Made by a program: the position numbers and the translations under genes. The notes under the pieces are model-generated. The model ran no database searches, was not told the origin of the DNA, and was given only the letters and a program-made list of their open reading frames with translations. A DNA stretch of 39,773 bases. It comes from Peptococcaceae bacterium. GTDB lineage: Bacteria > Bacillota > Peptococcia > Peptococcales > Peptococcaceae. How positions within the stretch are numbered: the first letter of the stretch is position 1; every line of letters begins with the position of its first letter. This document shows positions 1 through 8,088 of this stretch, piece by piece. The stretch covers positions 1-39,773 of the forward strand of contig CAAETY010000006.1 of the NCBI GenBank assembly GCA_900759105.1. Direction: 5' to 3'.

Positions 1-13
1 AACTCTCCGTAAA
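1..13 (-). rRNA. 16S rRNA, extreme 5' end (runs off the window)
   Basis: Read on the minus strand, the window ends in UUUACGGAGAGUU. This matches the start of Bacillus-type 16S rRNA (UUUAUCGGAGAGUUUGAUC...). The rest of the gene would lie to the left of the window. The promoters and boxA-like element just upstream support the call. Only about 13 bases are visible, so the exact mature end is not fixed. Confidence 0.8.
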
Positions 14-160
14 TATTTACGAAGTGCTTTCTCTAAGCTCTTCTGTTCACTAAAAAATTGTTCGGTTGCTTTATTATTAAAGCACTGGATTTATGTCGCT
101 TGGCTGTTTAATTTTCAAAGAACATCTTTATTTGTTTGTCGCTCGCTCTCGCTGACGACT
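14..160 (-). other. rRNA operon transcribed leader
   Basis: This stretch lies between the proximal rRNA promoter (P2) and the 16S start on the minus strand. It contains the boxA-like antitermination element and short inverted repeats such as GCGAGAGCGAGC. No ORF here looks real. Its role as the precursor leader that is processed away is inferred from position. Confidence 0.7.
103..124 (-). promoter_or_regulatory. boxA-like rRNA antitermination element
   Basis: The minus strand reads TGTTCTTTGAAAATTAAACA, close to the TGTTCTTTGAAAACT block found in leaders and spacers of Firmicute rRNA operons. In this family boxA binds NusB/NusE to stop premature termination of rRNA transcripts. nusB itself lies at 32079-32564 in this window. 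Confidence 0.75.
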
Positions 161-166
161 CATTTT

Positions 167-195
167 ATAATATCACGTTTGTTACTTCCTGTCAA
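167..195 (-). promoter_or_regulatory. rRNA promoter P2 (proximal)
   Basis: On the minus strand a perfect -35 TTGACA (190-195) is followed by exactly 17 bases and the -10 TATTAT (167-172). It lies about 150 bases upstream of the 16S start, the arrangement expected for a strong sigma-A rRNA promoter. Confidence 0.85.
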
Positions 196-257
196 CTCTT
201 TTTTAAGATTTTTTAACTTATTTTTTTTCGTTTCAAGGTTTCTATCGCGATGCGACT

Positions 258-286
258 ATATTATCACTTTTTTATTGATGATGCAA
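258..286 (-). promoter_or_regulatory. rRNA promoter P1 (distal)
   Basis: The minus strand has -35 TTGCAT (281-286), a 17-base spacer and -10 TAATAT (258-263). It sits 91 bases upstream of P2. Tandem promoters are the usual rrn arrangement in Firmicutes. The A/T-rich stretch upstream (287-330) could serve as an UP element. Confidence 0.7.
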
Positions 287-322
287 GCACTTTTTTATCT
301 TATTTACATTTTCTTGTTTTTT

Positions 323-356
323 ATTATAAATCGTATTTTCTCATACGATTTATAAT
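323..356. repeat. Perfect 13-bp inverted repeat, 8-base loop
   Basis: Arms ATTATAAATCGTA (323-335) and TACGATTTATAAT (344-356) are exact reverse complements. Neither strand has a good T-run after the stem, so it is a poor terminator. It lies between the ileS terminator and the distal rRNA promoter, so it may be a protein site or a transcript-end structure. Function unknown. Confidence 0.75.
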
Positions 357-413
357 GCTCTTGCCTTATTAGACCGTCTATTTTTTTTTTTAGATTTCTT
401 TGTAAATACGTAT

Positions 414-470
414 AGAAAAAATCCTCCGCTAAACACTCATACTTTACCAATGAGTCTTCGCGAAGGATTT
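414..470 (-). terminator. Terminator after ileS
   Basis: On the minus strand, about 30 bases after the ileS stop, an imperfect hairpin (arms 450-470 and 419-440, about 20 bases each with a mismatch and a bulge) is followed by a T-run (GGATTTTTTC). It would separate ileS from the rRNA operon downstream. Confidence 0.8.
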
Positions 471-500
471 CTATATTCTATTTTGTTTTTTAGTTATCGT

Positions 501-3305
501 TTATCCCAGAACCTTCGCGCAACGTTCACATACATCCGGATGAGCGGCATCTGCCCCCACTGTTTCAGAGTACTTCCAGCATCTTGCGCATTTCTTTCCA
601 CTAGCTGTATCAATTTTAATTGCAAGGTTGTCGAATCCTTCTGCTTTTTCAGCATCTTCCGGTACCTTTGCAAAGTCATCAACAACAAATTGACTTACTA
701 TAAAGAAGTCTTCAATTGCCATATCCATGTTTGCCATTGCATCTCTCATAGTTTGAAGATTATCTCCAAGGTAAACAGTTACTTTTGCATCGATGGAATT
801 ACCAATCTTTTTGTCTTTACGAGCCACTTCCAAGGATTTTGTTACTTCATTTCTCAAACTCATAAGTGTCTTCCATTTGAAATCTAATACTTCATCCATT
901 GCACCAATTTCAAATTCCGGCCAATCGCAAAGTTGTACAGATTCTGGCTTATTATCCATATCAATGTACTTAAATACTTCTTCACAGGTAAAGGAGAGAA
1001 TTGGCGAGAGAATTTGATCCAATGCAAGGCACATGTCATACAATACAGTTTGGCAACTACGTCTTGCATGATTATCTGTTTCATTAGAGTATAAAGTGTC
1101 TTTAATGATACTAAAGTAAACCGCACTCAAGTCAATATTACAGAAATTATGAATTGCACGATAAATAACATGGAATTCGTAGGAATTATAGCTGTCCTTT
1201 GTTTTATGTACAAGGTCCACGAAGCGATACATCATCCAATGATCTAATTCAGTTAATTCATTGAATGGTACGCGATCTTTTCTTACATCGAAGTCATTGA
1301 TACTTCCCAACATAAAACGGAAGGTATTACGAATTTTACGATATGAATCAGCAACTTGCTTAATAATCCCGTCACTTACTGAAACATCGCCACGATAATC
1401 AGATGATGCTACCCAAAGGCGCAAGATATCCGCACCTTGTTGTTTAATAACGTCCTTAGGATCTACACCATTCCCTTTGGACTTACTCATCTTGTTACCT
1501 TTTTCGTCTACGAGAAAACCGTGGGTTAAAAGACTCTTGTATGGTGCAACCCCATTACAAGCAACAGATGTGCAGAGAGAAGAGTTAAACCAACCACGGT
1601 GTTGGTCACTACCTTCTAAGTAGAGATCCGCTGGCCAATATTCTTCATTGAGTGCTCTCAATACACCTTCATGACTGGAACCGGAGTCAAACCATACGTC
1701 CATAATGTCGGTTTCCTTCTTAAAATGTGTTCCACCGCATTTAGGACACTTGTATGCTTCCGGCATAAGCTCTTCAGCAGTCATACTAAACCAGCAATTG
1801 GTACCGTGTTGGCGTACATGTTCTTGAACACTGGAGATGGTAGCATCATCAAGTATTGTTTCGCCACAATCTTCACAATAGAACACAGGAATTGGCACAC
1901 CCCATACACGCTGACGTGAAATACACCAGTCACCACGGTCTCTAATCATATTATAGAGACGTTCTTTCCCCCATTCAGGAGTAAATGTGACATGATTTTC
2001 AATTTGATCAAGCGCTTGTTCTCTAAACCCATCAATAGATGCGAACCATTGATCGGTTGCACGGAATAGAGTTGGAGTGCCGCAACGCCAGCAATGTGGA
2101 TATTGGTGCTTGAAGAAACTAAGTTTTAATAAGTCTCCAGTTTCATCCAGATATTTACAAATTTCCTTATTTGCATCATCAGTTGCTAATCCAGCAAAAC
2201 GCCCTGCTTCTTCGGTCAAAATCCCATCATCATCAAGTGGTGAAATGATTGGTAAACCATATCGCTGACCAACAACATAGTCATCAACCCCATGGCCTGG
2301 CGCAGTATGTACACAACCGGTACCTGCATCCAAGGTAACATGTGTCCCATTGATCACAAGGGATTCTCTTTCAAGGAATGGATGTTGGCAAACAACATAT
2401 TCCAAATCTTTCCCTTTGAATTCTTGTTCAACAGTATAATCATTTGGCAAACCAATCGCTTCCACAACAGAGGCAACCAGTTCTTTTGCCAATACATACT
2501 TTTTGCCATCAAAATTGATTAATTGGTAATCAAATTCAGGGTTCAAGCAGATAGCTTCGTTTGCAGGCAATGTCCACGGCGTTGTTGTCCAAATAACAAA
2601 GTATGCGTTGTCTTCTGCAAATTTCCCTTTTGCATCTTTTACTTTGAAACGAACATAGATAGATGGAGATTTTTCTTCACCATATTCAATTTCAGCTTCT
2701 GCCAAGGCAGTATGATCATGTGGGCACCAATATACAGGCTTAGTCCCCTTATAGATATAGCCTTTCTTTGCCATTTCACCAAAAACGCCAATTTCTCTTG
2801 CTTCAAATTCCGGATTCAAGGTTAAATATGGATGTTCCCAATCACCGCGAACACCTAAGCGTTTGAAACTATCGCGTTGAATATCCACATATTTTCTTGC
2901 ATAATCTGCACATGCATCGCGGAAGCCAATTACATCGTCGGTTTTAGCGTCAAGACCAACACTTGCAATTGCCTTTAATTCAATTGGCAACCCGTGAGTA
3001 TCCCAACCCGGAATATATGGTGCATCAAATCCCTGAAGGGTTTTGGATTTTACAATTATATCTTTTAACACTTTGTTCATAGTGTGGCCAAGATGAATAT
3101 CACCATTTGCATATGGAGGGCCGTCATGAAGAATAAACTTTTGATGTCCTTCATTCTTCTTTTGCACCTTGTTGTATAAGTCAATTTCTTCCCAGAACGC
3201 TAAATAATCCGGTTCTTTTTTCGGAAGATTGCCACGCATCGGAAAATCTGTTTTTGGCAGATTTAATGTTTCACCGTATTCTTTTTCAGCTTGTTTGTTT
3301 GCCAT
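501..3305 (-). CDS. ileS: Isoleucyl-tRNA synthetase
   Basis: This cytoplasmic enzyme charges tRNA-Ile with isoleucine and edits mischarged valine. The protein has 934 residues, the usual size for the bacterial class I enzyme. The class I signature HLGH is at residues 71-74 after GPPYANGD, and the KMSKSKGN loop is present in the middle-to-late part. The C-terminus ends in a zinc-finger-like CxxC...CxxC block (CARCW, then CERCA), typical of the bacterial type. The start follows GAGGTG with 5 bases spacing. It is a single-gene unit with its own promoter, an Ile T-box upstream and a terminator downstream. It lies next to the ylm cluster, as in Bacillus. Confidence 0.97.
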   Translation of the reverse strand: MANKQAEKEYGETLNLPKTDFPMRGNLPKKEPDYLAFWEEIDLYNKVQKKNEGHQKFILHDGPPYANGDIHLGHTMNKVLKDIIVKSKTLQGFDAPYIPGWDTHGLPIELKAIASVGLDAKTDDVIGFRDACADYARKYVDIQRDSFKRLGVRGDWEHPYLTLNPEFEAREIGVFGEMAKKGYIYKGTKPVYWCPHDHTALAEAEIEYGEEKSPSIYVRFKVKDAKGKFAEDNAYFVIWTTTPWTLPANEAICLNPEFDYQLINFDGKKYVLAKELVASVVEAIGLPNDYTVEQEFKGKDLEYVVCQHPFLERESLVINGTHVTLDAGTGCVHTAPGHGVDDYVVGQRYGLPIISPLDDDGILTEEAGRFAGLATDDANKEICKYLDETGDLLKLSFFKHQYPHCWRCGTPTLFRATDQWFASIDGFREQALDQIENHVTFTPEWGKERLYNMIRDRGDWCISRQRVWGVPIPVFYCEDCGETILDDATISSVQEHVRQHGTNCWFSMTAEELMPEAYKCPKCGGTHFKKETDIMDVWFDSGSSHEGVLRALNEEYWPADLYLEGSDQHRGWFNSSLCTSVACNGVAPYKSLLTHGFLVDEKGNKMSKSKGNGVDPKDVIKQQGADILRLWVASSDYRGDVSVSDGIIKQVADSYRKIRNTFRFMLGSINDFDVRKDRVPFNELTELDHWMMYRFVDLVHKTKDSYNSYEFHVIYRAIHNFCNIDLSAVYFSIIKDTLYSNETDNHARRSCQTVLYDMCLALDQILSPILSFTCEEVFKYIDMDNKPESVQLCDWPEFEIGAMDEVLDFKWKTLMSLRNEVTKSLEVARKDKKIGNSIDAKVTVYLGDNLQTMRDAMANMDMAIEDFFIVSQFVVDDFAKVPEDAEKAEGFDNLAIKIDTASGKKCARCWKYSETVGADAAHPDVCERCAKVLG

Positions 3306-3317
3306 ATTTACACCTCA

Positions 3318-3577
3318 CATAAAATAAAAAAAACCCTCCCACAAAGGGACGAGTTTAAATCGCGATACCACCCTCATATTTACGGCGTCCATAAAGCCAT
3401 AAACACTCAAGAATCCTTAACGCGGATTAGTCGGCTTCCTTACTTACTATATATGTTTCAGGTTGCAGCTCACGGATGATACATAACAGATTGTTCTATC
3501 CATCTTTCACCAACATGGACTCGCTAGAAAACAAGGGTCTGCTAACTGTTCCGCTCTTCGCTTGTGTTATATATTAC
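3318..3577 (-). promoter_or_regulatory. T-box riboswitch, isoleucine
   Basis: The minus-strand leader of ileS contains the T-box sequence AGGGTGGTATCGCG (3361-3374). Its UGGU would pair with a tRNA end carrying discriminator A. After it come a terminator hairpin (about 3325-3353) and a run of eight T. Upstream in the Stem I region the leader reads GTATCATCCGTG, which offers Ile codon AUC at 3478-3480 and again at 3475-3477 as specifier. Uncharged tRNA-Ile should favour the antiterminator and turn ileS on. Confidence 0.92.
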
Positions 3578-3583
3578 ACTGAC

Positions 3584-3612
3584 ATCTTACTTAAGAACTT
3601 GATTTTTGTCAA
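3584..3612 (-). promoter_or_regulatory. ileS T-box promoter
   Basis: The -35 TTGACA (3607-3612) is perfect, the spacer is 17 bases, and the -10 is TAAGAT (3584-3589). Transcription would start near 3577, just before the T-box Stem I region. The promoter lies directly after the ylmH stop. Confidence 0.8.
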
Positions 3613-3619
3613 GATAAGT

Positions 3620-4360
3620 CTACACGTATTTTCCTATTGTTAGTTTGATTTTTCCTTTTTTACTCATGCCATCAATAGAATCAACAACAAACTTCCCATA
3701 GCCTCTAGCGGCAATAACTTGGCCTATTTCACACAGCTTACTCGGATTCATCATTACTTGATGGTTTATTTGTACTAAACCAGCTTTAATTGTTTCCGCC
3801 GCTTGATTTCTAGATAAATTGTATACTTTTGCAATAATAGCATCGCAACGAGTTTGCTGGACTAATATAGATATCATTTTCAATTTTCGCTCCGGCACAA
3901 GCCAGTCATTCAATTCAGCACGTTTAGCCCGCATGGGCACCCTTTTGATATTCAACTCACTCAACAACAAATAGTCATCTATCTCACCATTTGTTAATAC
4001 GTCAAAGCCGTAATCACGTACAATAATGTCTCCAATACACTTACGTTCAAAACCTAGCCCCATTAATGCGCCAAGACAATCTCTATGCGTAAAATCAATA
4101 AACTTTGTATTTCCTGAAAAAGAGATGATATGAATATTCATATCATCTCTTTTAAGTTCAACATCCTGCATGGTCATAAACAACCGTACTCGTTCAGCAT
4201 CATCATAGCCGCCATCTATACGATAATTAACACCTGCATATTGAATCATATCGTAATGCGACATTAAATCAGACAATGGCATAAAGTCTGTCAGTACATC
4301 ACGCCATTGTACAGTCACTTGACGAATTAATCCATTTAAAACATCTTCGAATGATATCAT
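3620..4360 (-). CDS. ylmH: YlmH-family S4-domain RNA-binding protein
   Basis: 246 residues. The N-terminal two thirds show the YlmH-type fold with the motif GGYDDAERVR (about residue 50). The last 70 residues are an S4 RNA-binding domain (LSRNQAAETIKAGLVQINHQ). Homologues in Gram-positive bacteria bind the ribosome; B. subtilis YlmH has been linked to rescue of stalled large subunits. It is the last gene of the hlyD-like-ylmE-sepF-yggT-ylmH operon, 17 bases after yggT. In Bacillus divIVA follows; here the ileS promoter comes next. Confidence 0.9.
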   Translation of the reverse strand: MISFEDVLNGLIRQVTVQWRDVLTDFMPLSDLMSHYDMIQYAGVNYRIDGGYDDAERVRLFMTMQDVELKRDDMNIHIISFSGNTKFIDFTHRDCLGALMGLGFERKCIGDIIVRDYGFDVLTNGEIDDYLLLSELNIKRVPMRAKRAELNDWLVPERKLKMISILVQQTRCDAIIAKVYNLSRNQAAETIKAGLVQINHQVMMNPSKLCEIGQVIAARGYGKFVVDSIDGMSKKGKIKLTIGKYV

Positions 4361-4377
4361 CGCTTATTCCCCATGAA

Positions 4378-4668
4378 TTACATGAACATGAAAAGCAATT
4401 GAACAATAATACTTTCAACCACGCTCAAAATTAAAAATGCCACTATTGGTGAAAAATTCAGTGGGCTCAATAACATTTCAGGCATATATTTTTCAATTTT
4501 CGCCAAAAATGGATCCGTTAAATCACATAAAAAACGAGCAATTTTGTTATTATACGGGCTAATATTCGTCCAGGTTAAAAAGATTCGTGCGATTAAAATA
4601 ATTTCATATAGATTAAATGCAAGTCGTACCGCTCTATACAACATGAGGACAGTTGCACTACCAACCAT
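4378..4668 (-). CDS. yggT: YggT-family membrane protein
   Basis: 96 residues with two hydrophobic segments (about residues 1-30 and 70-95), flanking ARIFLTWTNISPYN and LTDPFL, the signature blocks of the YggT/YlmG family. It is an inner-membrane protein. Family members are implicated in division or membrane organisation and, in plastids, nucleoid distribution; the exact role is not known. It sits between sepF and ylmH, the standard order. Confidence 0.88.
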   Translation of the reverse strand: MVGSATVLMLYRAVRLAFNLYEIILIARIFLTWTNISPYNNKIARFLCDLTDPFLAKIEKYMPEMLLSPLNFSPIVAFLILSVVESIIVQLLFMFM

Positions 4669-4682
4669 TCATTTGCCTCCCA

Positions 4683-5225
4683 TTAATCCTGGAATTCTGA
4701 TTTACTGTGGGTACGGTTGACCCAATCTGCAATATTCAGGCCATAATCATCTTCATCAAACCCCATACGCAGCTCATTATCCATAGATACACTTGGTGGC
4801 ACAGCAACAAAAATAGCACCACGGTCGTTAATTTTCTGAATAGAGCCATTCAATGCGTAAATCGCACCGCTAACAAAGTTAACAATATTAATAGCTGTTT
4901 CTACATCACATTCTTGAAGGTCAAACACAACGACCTTATTATCAAGCAAATAGCTTGCAATATTTTGCGCTTCTTCAAAACGATTTGGTTGTAGCAGTAC
5001 AATACGCATGCCTGCATTAACGCTTGGTTCTTGATAACTATCTACCGATTCTTCTTCGCTACTACGATTAAAATTAAGCCCACCAAAGCGAGACTTTTGG
5101 CGAGGTTCCTCTTCGTATTCCGCTTCCTCATATGTATCATCATACTGTTCATCGTATTGATATTCTTCTTCAGCTTGGTCTTGATATCCCAATGAACCCA
5201 TTAATTTATCTTTAAACATCCCCAT
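4683..5225 (-). CDS. sepF: Cell division protein SepF
   Basis: SepF tethers FtsZ to the membrane and shapes the division septum. Of 180 residues, the first 14 form a short membrane-targeting amphipathic helix (MGMFKDKLMGSLGY). A very acidic Tyr/Glu-rich linker follows (about 17-45). The C-terminal SepF fold (about 70-165) includes IVLLQPNRFEEAQ and VVFDLQECD. GGAGG lies 6 bases before the ATG. Length and order fit the family; the linker is more acidic than in Bacillus. Confidence 0.93.
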   Translation of the reverse strand: MGMFKDKLMGSLGYQDQAEEEYQYDEQYDDTYEEAEYEEEPRQKSRFGGLNFNRSSEEESVDSYQEPSVNAGMRIVLLQPNRFEEAQNIASYLLDNKVVVFDLQECDVETAINIVNFVSGAIYALNGSIQKINDRGAIFVAVPPSVSMDNELRMGFDEDDYGLNIADWVNRTHSKSEFQD

Positions 5226-5242
5226 GATTAACCTCCAAATTC

Positions 5243-5929
5243 TTACGAATTAAATACTGCACTTCCAACGCGAATCATATTAGCGCCCTCAGAAACAGCA
5301 TATTCAAAATCTCCACTCATACCCATAGAAAGCCACTTCATTTCAACATGATCATTTTCATTATTTTTTATTTCATGGAATTTATTATTCAGTTTCTTAA
5401 AGTATGGTCGTAAGTCATTTTTATTTTCCAAATTAGGCGCAATAAACATAAGCCCTTTCAAAAAAACATGCTCCATGTTTGGCATTACTTCTACAAATGC
5501 ATCGATTTCTTCAAACTGAATCCCAGATTTCTGCTCTTCGTTTGCTACATTGACTTGAAGTAAAATGTCTACATGACACTCTTGCTGTGCTGCACGTTTT
5601 TCTATTTCTTCCAACAAACCAATACTATCAACCGATTGAATAAGTGCTACCTTGCCAACAACTTGGCGCACTTTATTTTTTTGCAAGTGACCTATTAAAT
5701 GCCACTCCACACCATCATACTCACTCATAGCTTCAATTTTTGGCAATAACTCCTGCACTCTATTTTCACCAAAAACTCTTTGCCCGGCACCATAAGCTTC
5801 TTTCACTTCTTCAATAGTATGGTATTTACTTACCGCAATAAGTTTAACATCTCCGTTATCAACGCAACGTTTTTCACTAGCTTGTTCGATTCTATTATGA
5901 ATAGATTCAAGATTTTGAGCTATTGACAC
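5243..5929 (-). CDS. ylmE: YggS/YlmE-family PLP-binding protein
   Basis: This cytoplasmic protein binds pyridoxal phosphate and helps balance free PLP and amino/keto acid pools (PLPBP family). It has 228 residues, the family norm. The PLP lysine is K35 in LIAVSKYH, and typical blocks FGENRVQE, EWHLIGHLQKNK, LMFIAP and LSMGMSGD are present. The start is GTG, preceded by AAAGGAT, which overlaps the end of the upstream gene. Upstream of sepF, as in B. subtilis. Confidence 0.93.
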   Translation of the reverse strand: MSIAQNLESIHNRIEQASEKRCVDNGDVKLIAVSKYHTIEEVKEAYGAGQRVFGENRVQELLPKIEAMSEYDGVEWHLIGHLQKNKVRQVVGKVALIQSVDSIGLLEEIEKRAAQQECHVDILLQVNVANEEQKSGIQFEEIDAFVEVMPNMEHVFLKGLMFIAPNLENKNDLRPYFKKLNNKFHEIKNNENDHVEMKWLSMGMSGDFEYAVSEGANMIRVGSAVFNS

Positions 5930-5937
5930 TTTAATTA

Positions 5938-6903
5938 CTATCCTTTCACAACATCTCCCGGTGATACTCTTTTTGGATTTAATACCACCACAGTCCCTTC
6001 AGTTAGGGTTTCACATTCAACTTTTTCTTCGCCTTCGTGTAGTACTTTGACGCGTTGCCATTGTACCACACCATTGTTAACAATGTACACGCCGGCATCT
6101 CCATCAATATAAACCAAAGACTTTTTTGGCAATTTCAAGGTTGCTGTTTCAATTTGATATAATTCCGTTTGTGCCACTCGATTCATTAAAAAAGAATCGC
6201 TAACTGGTCCTAACGATATTTTACAGAATTTCTTGCCTTCCCCGTTATCTACTATTTCTTCAACAGTTCCTGTCGTTGATTCATTAAGTTCGGGAAAGCG
6301 AATGCGAAATACATCGCCTTCTTTTTCAAAAATAGCATTTTTATCAGGGTCGTAGGACATATAGATATATTTTTCTTGTAAATTATCAATAATCTTGGCA
6401 TATGGCTTTCCAGCCTCTGCATTTGTATTTTTTTTGCGCTTTTTGTTTACGTTTATAGTCTCTTCGTATAAAGCACGGAAATCCAACTTTTTAATTTCAT
6501 TAATATCCGTTAACTTTTCGTAACCGTCAATACGATAACTCACCATTCCAGATATAGGTGCATAATAATGTGTTTTGTGTTTTTTCCCTTTTTCATCACT
6601 GGAAACAACCGTAAAGACCTCATTATTCTTTGGAACACGCTCTGATTCTTCAACAGCTTTTTTTACTTCCCCTGTTTTTTCAGCAGTTATCAGAGCTTCT
6701 TCAGCTTGAATAAAACCATAATCACTATAAACGACATCAGTATACTGCGCACCAACAGTCATTGTTTCTATTAAATGCTGGTGAATCATGCTATAGGCAC
6801 CACTCGCTAACACCCAAAAGAAACTCAAAAAAAATAAACAAGCAATAAATTGCTGTAAACGTGTGAGCTGTTTAAATTTATAAATGATTCTTTTAATGTT
6901 CAT
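5938..6903 (-). CDS. HlyD-like membrane-anchored protein, function unknown
   Basis: About 321 residues from the chosen ATG (MNIKR), which has AAAGGGGAC 3 bases upstream; an earlier in-frame ATG at 6930 lies in the promoter's start region and has no ribosome-binding site. One membrane segment (about residues 18-37) is followed by an extracytoplasmic part with beta-rich blocks. A region such as YYAPISGMVSY resembles the lipoyl-like hairpin of HlyD/membrane-fusion proteins, and the C-terminus (GVYIVNNGVVQWQRVKV) resembles the membrane-proximal domain. There is no long coiled coil and no partner transporter nearby. First gene of the ylm/sepF operon. Confidence 0.7.
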   Translation of the reverse strand: MNIKRIIYKFKQLTRLQQFIACLFFLSFFWVLASGAYSMIHQHLIETMTVGAQYTDVVYSDYGFIQAEEALITAEKTGEVKKAVEESERVPKNNEVFTVVSSDEKGKKHKTHYYAPISGMVSYRIDGYEKLTDINEIKKLDFRALYEETINVNKKRKKNTNAEAGKPYAKIIDNLQEKYIYMSYDPDKNAIFEKEGDVFRIRFPELNESTTGTVEEIVDNGEGKKFCKISLGPVSDSFLMNRVAQTELYQIETATLKLPKKSLVYIDGDAGVYIVNNGVVQWQRVKVLHEGEEKVECETLTEGTVVVLNPKRVSPGDVVKG

Positions 6904-6934
6904 AGCGTCCCCTTTAAAGACAGGAATCATAATT

Positions 6935-6963
6935 ATTATATACTAAGGTCTTTTATTTTTCGA
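6935..6963 (-). promoter_or_regulatory. Promoter of the hlyD-like/sepF operon
   Basis: Minus strand: -35 TCGAAA (6958-6963, 4 of 6), 17 bases, -10 TATAAT (6935-6940, perfect). A start near 6928 supports the downstream ATG at 6903 as the true start. Confidence 0.7.
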
Positions 6964-6996
6964 GTGAAAATCAGTAAAAAACACCAAATACTAACA

Positions 6997-7024
6997 TAAA
7001 AACCAGCGTCTACTGACGCTGGTT
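6997..7024 (-). terminator. Terminator of the leu operon
   Basis: A 10-bp perfect stem (AACCAGCGTC, loop of 4, GACGCTGGTT) is followed on the minus strand by TTTTTATG. It begins 8 bases after the leuB stop. Confidence 0.9.
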
Positions 7025-7032
7025 CTATCAAG

Positions 7033-8088
7033 TTATATTCTATCAATAATTGCCTGAGTCATTTCCTTTGTGCCAACCGCTTTTTCTGGATTATTTGCAA
7101 TGTCAATTGTCCATATTTCATCATCTATAGCTGATTGCACTGCACGTTCAATGTCATCTGCCGCTTGAGGTGCGTTCAATGACAAACGCAACATATATGC
7201 CGCTGATAAAATCGTTGCAATAGGATTTGCAATGCCTTGGCCAGCGATATCTGGTGCGGAGCCATGAGCTGGCTCAAATAATCCAATCTCCCCACCAAGA
7301 CTCGCAGATGGTACCATCCCTAAAGATCCCGCCAACGCAGCAGACTCATCACTCAGAATATCTCCAAAACTGTTTTCGGTCACAATTACATCAAATTGTT
7401 TAGGATTTAGCACTAATTGAACTGCAGCATTATCTACATACATATGATCAACTTTAACTTCAGGATATTCTTCTGCAATTTCATTAACAACCTCACGCCA
7501 CAAACGAGAAGTTTCCAATACATTAGCTTTGTCAACTGAGGTTAAATGTTTTTTTGGACGCTGATTTGCTAAGTCAAAAGCATCTCGAACAATACGAGTG
7601 ATTTCATGTTTATGATAGCTCAGCACATCATAAGCATAATCTCCTTCTCGTTTCTTTTCACCGAAGTAAATCCCACTTGTCAACTCGCGACAAATAACGA
7701 TATCGACACCTTCTACAACTTCTTTCTTAAATACCAAACGGTCTGCCAAGAAGTCGTAGTATTTTGCAGGTCGAATGTTGCAATACAAGCCCAATTCCTT
7801 ACGAATTGCTAAAAGCCCGGTTTCAGGACGATTTTCACGTGGTAGTGCATCATATTTAGGACCACCGACTGAGCCCAAAAGTACAGCATCTGCCTCTTTT
7901 ACAATAGCTTTTGTTTCTTCCGGAAACGGACTCCCATAGGTATCAATTGCGGCACCGCCAAAAAGCGCATCTGTAAATTCAATGCCCAATTGATATTTAT
8001 CATCGACTGTTTTTACGACTTCAACAGCAGCATTAACAATTTCAGGTCCAATACCATCACCGCGAAGGACCGCTACTTTTCTACTCAT
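7033..8088 (-). CDS. leuB: 3-isopropylmalate dehydrogenase
   Basis: It oxidises and decarboxylates (2R,3S)-3-isopropylmalate with NAD+ in the cytoplasm, the third step of leucine synthesis. 351 residues, the normal length. Blocks seen: LRGDGIGPEI at the N-terminus, LLGSVGGPKYD, RELTSGIYFGEK (substrate/NAD region), VDNAAVQLVLNP, NSFGDILSDESAAL and the NAD-binding EPAHGSAPDIAG. The start overlaps the leuD stop by four bases (ATGA) with AAAGGTG upstream. Last gene of the leu operon. Confidence 0.97.
   Translation of the reverse strand: MSRKVAVLRGDGIGPEIVNAAVEVVKTVDDKYQLGIEFTDALFGGAAIDTYGSPFPEETKAIVKEADAVLLGSVGGPKYDALPRENRPETGLLAIRKELGLYCNIRPAKYYDFLADRLVFKKEVVEGVDIVICRELTSGIYFGEKKREGDYAYDVLSYHKHEITRIVRDAFDLANQRPKKHLTSVDKANVLETSRLWREVVNEIAEEYPEVKVDHMYVDNAAVQLVLNPKQFDVIVTENSFGDILSDESAALAGSLGMVPSASLGGEIGLFEPAHGSAPDIAGQGIANPIATILSAAYMLRLSLNAPQAADDIERAVQSAIDDEIWTIDIANNPEKAVGTKEMTQAIIDRI

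Noticed and set aside
450..887. 145-residue plus-strand reading frame inside ileS
   Set aside because: It lies antisense to a clear synthetase, overlaps the terminator and has no ribosome-binding site or protein-like pattern.
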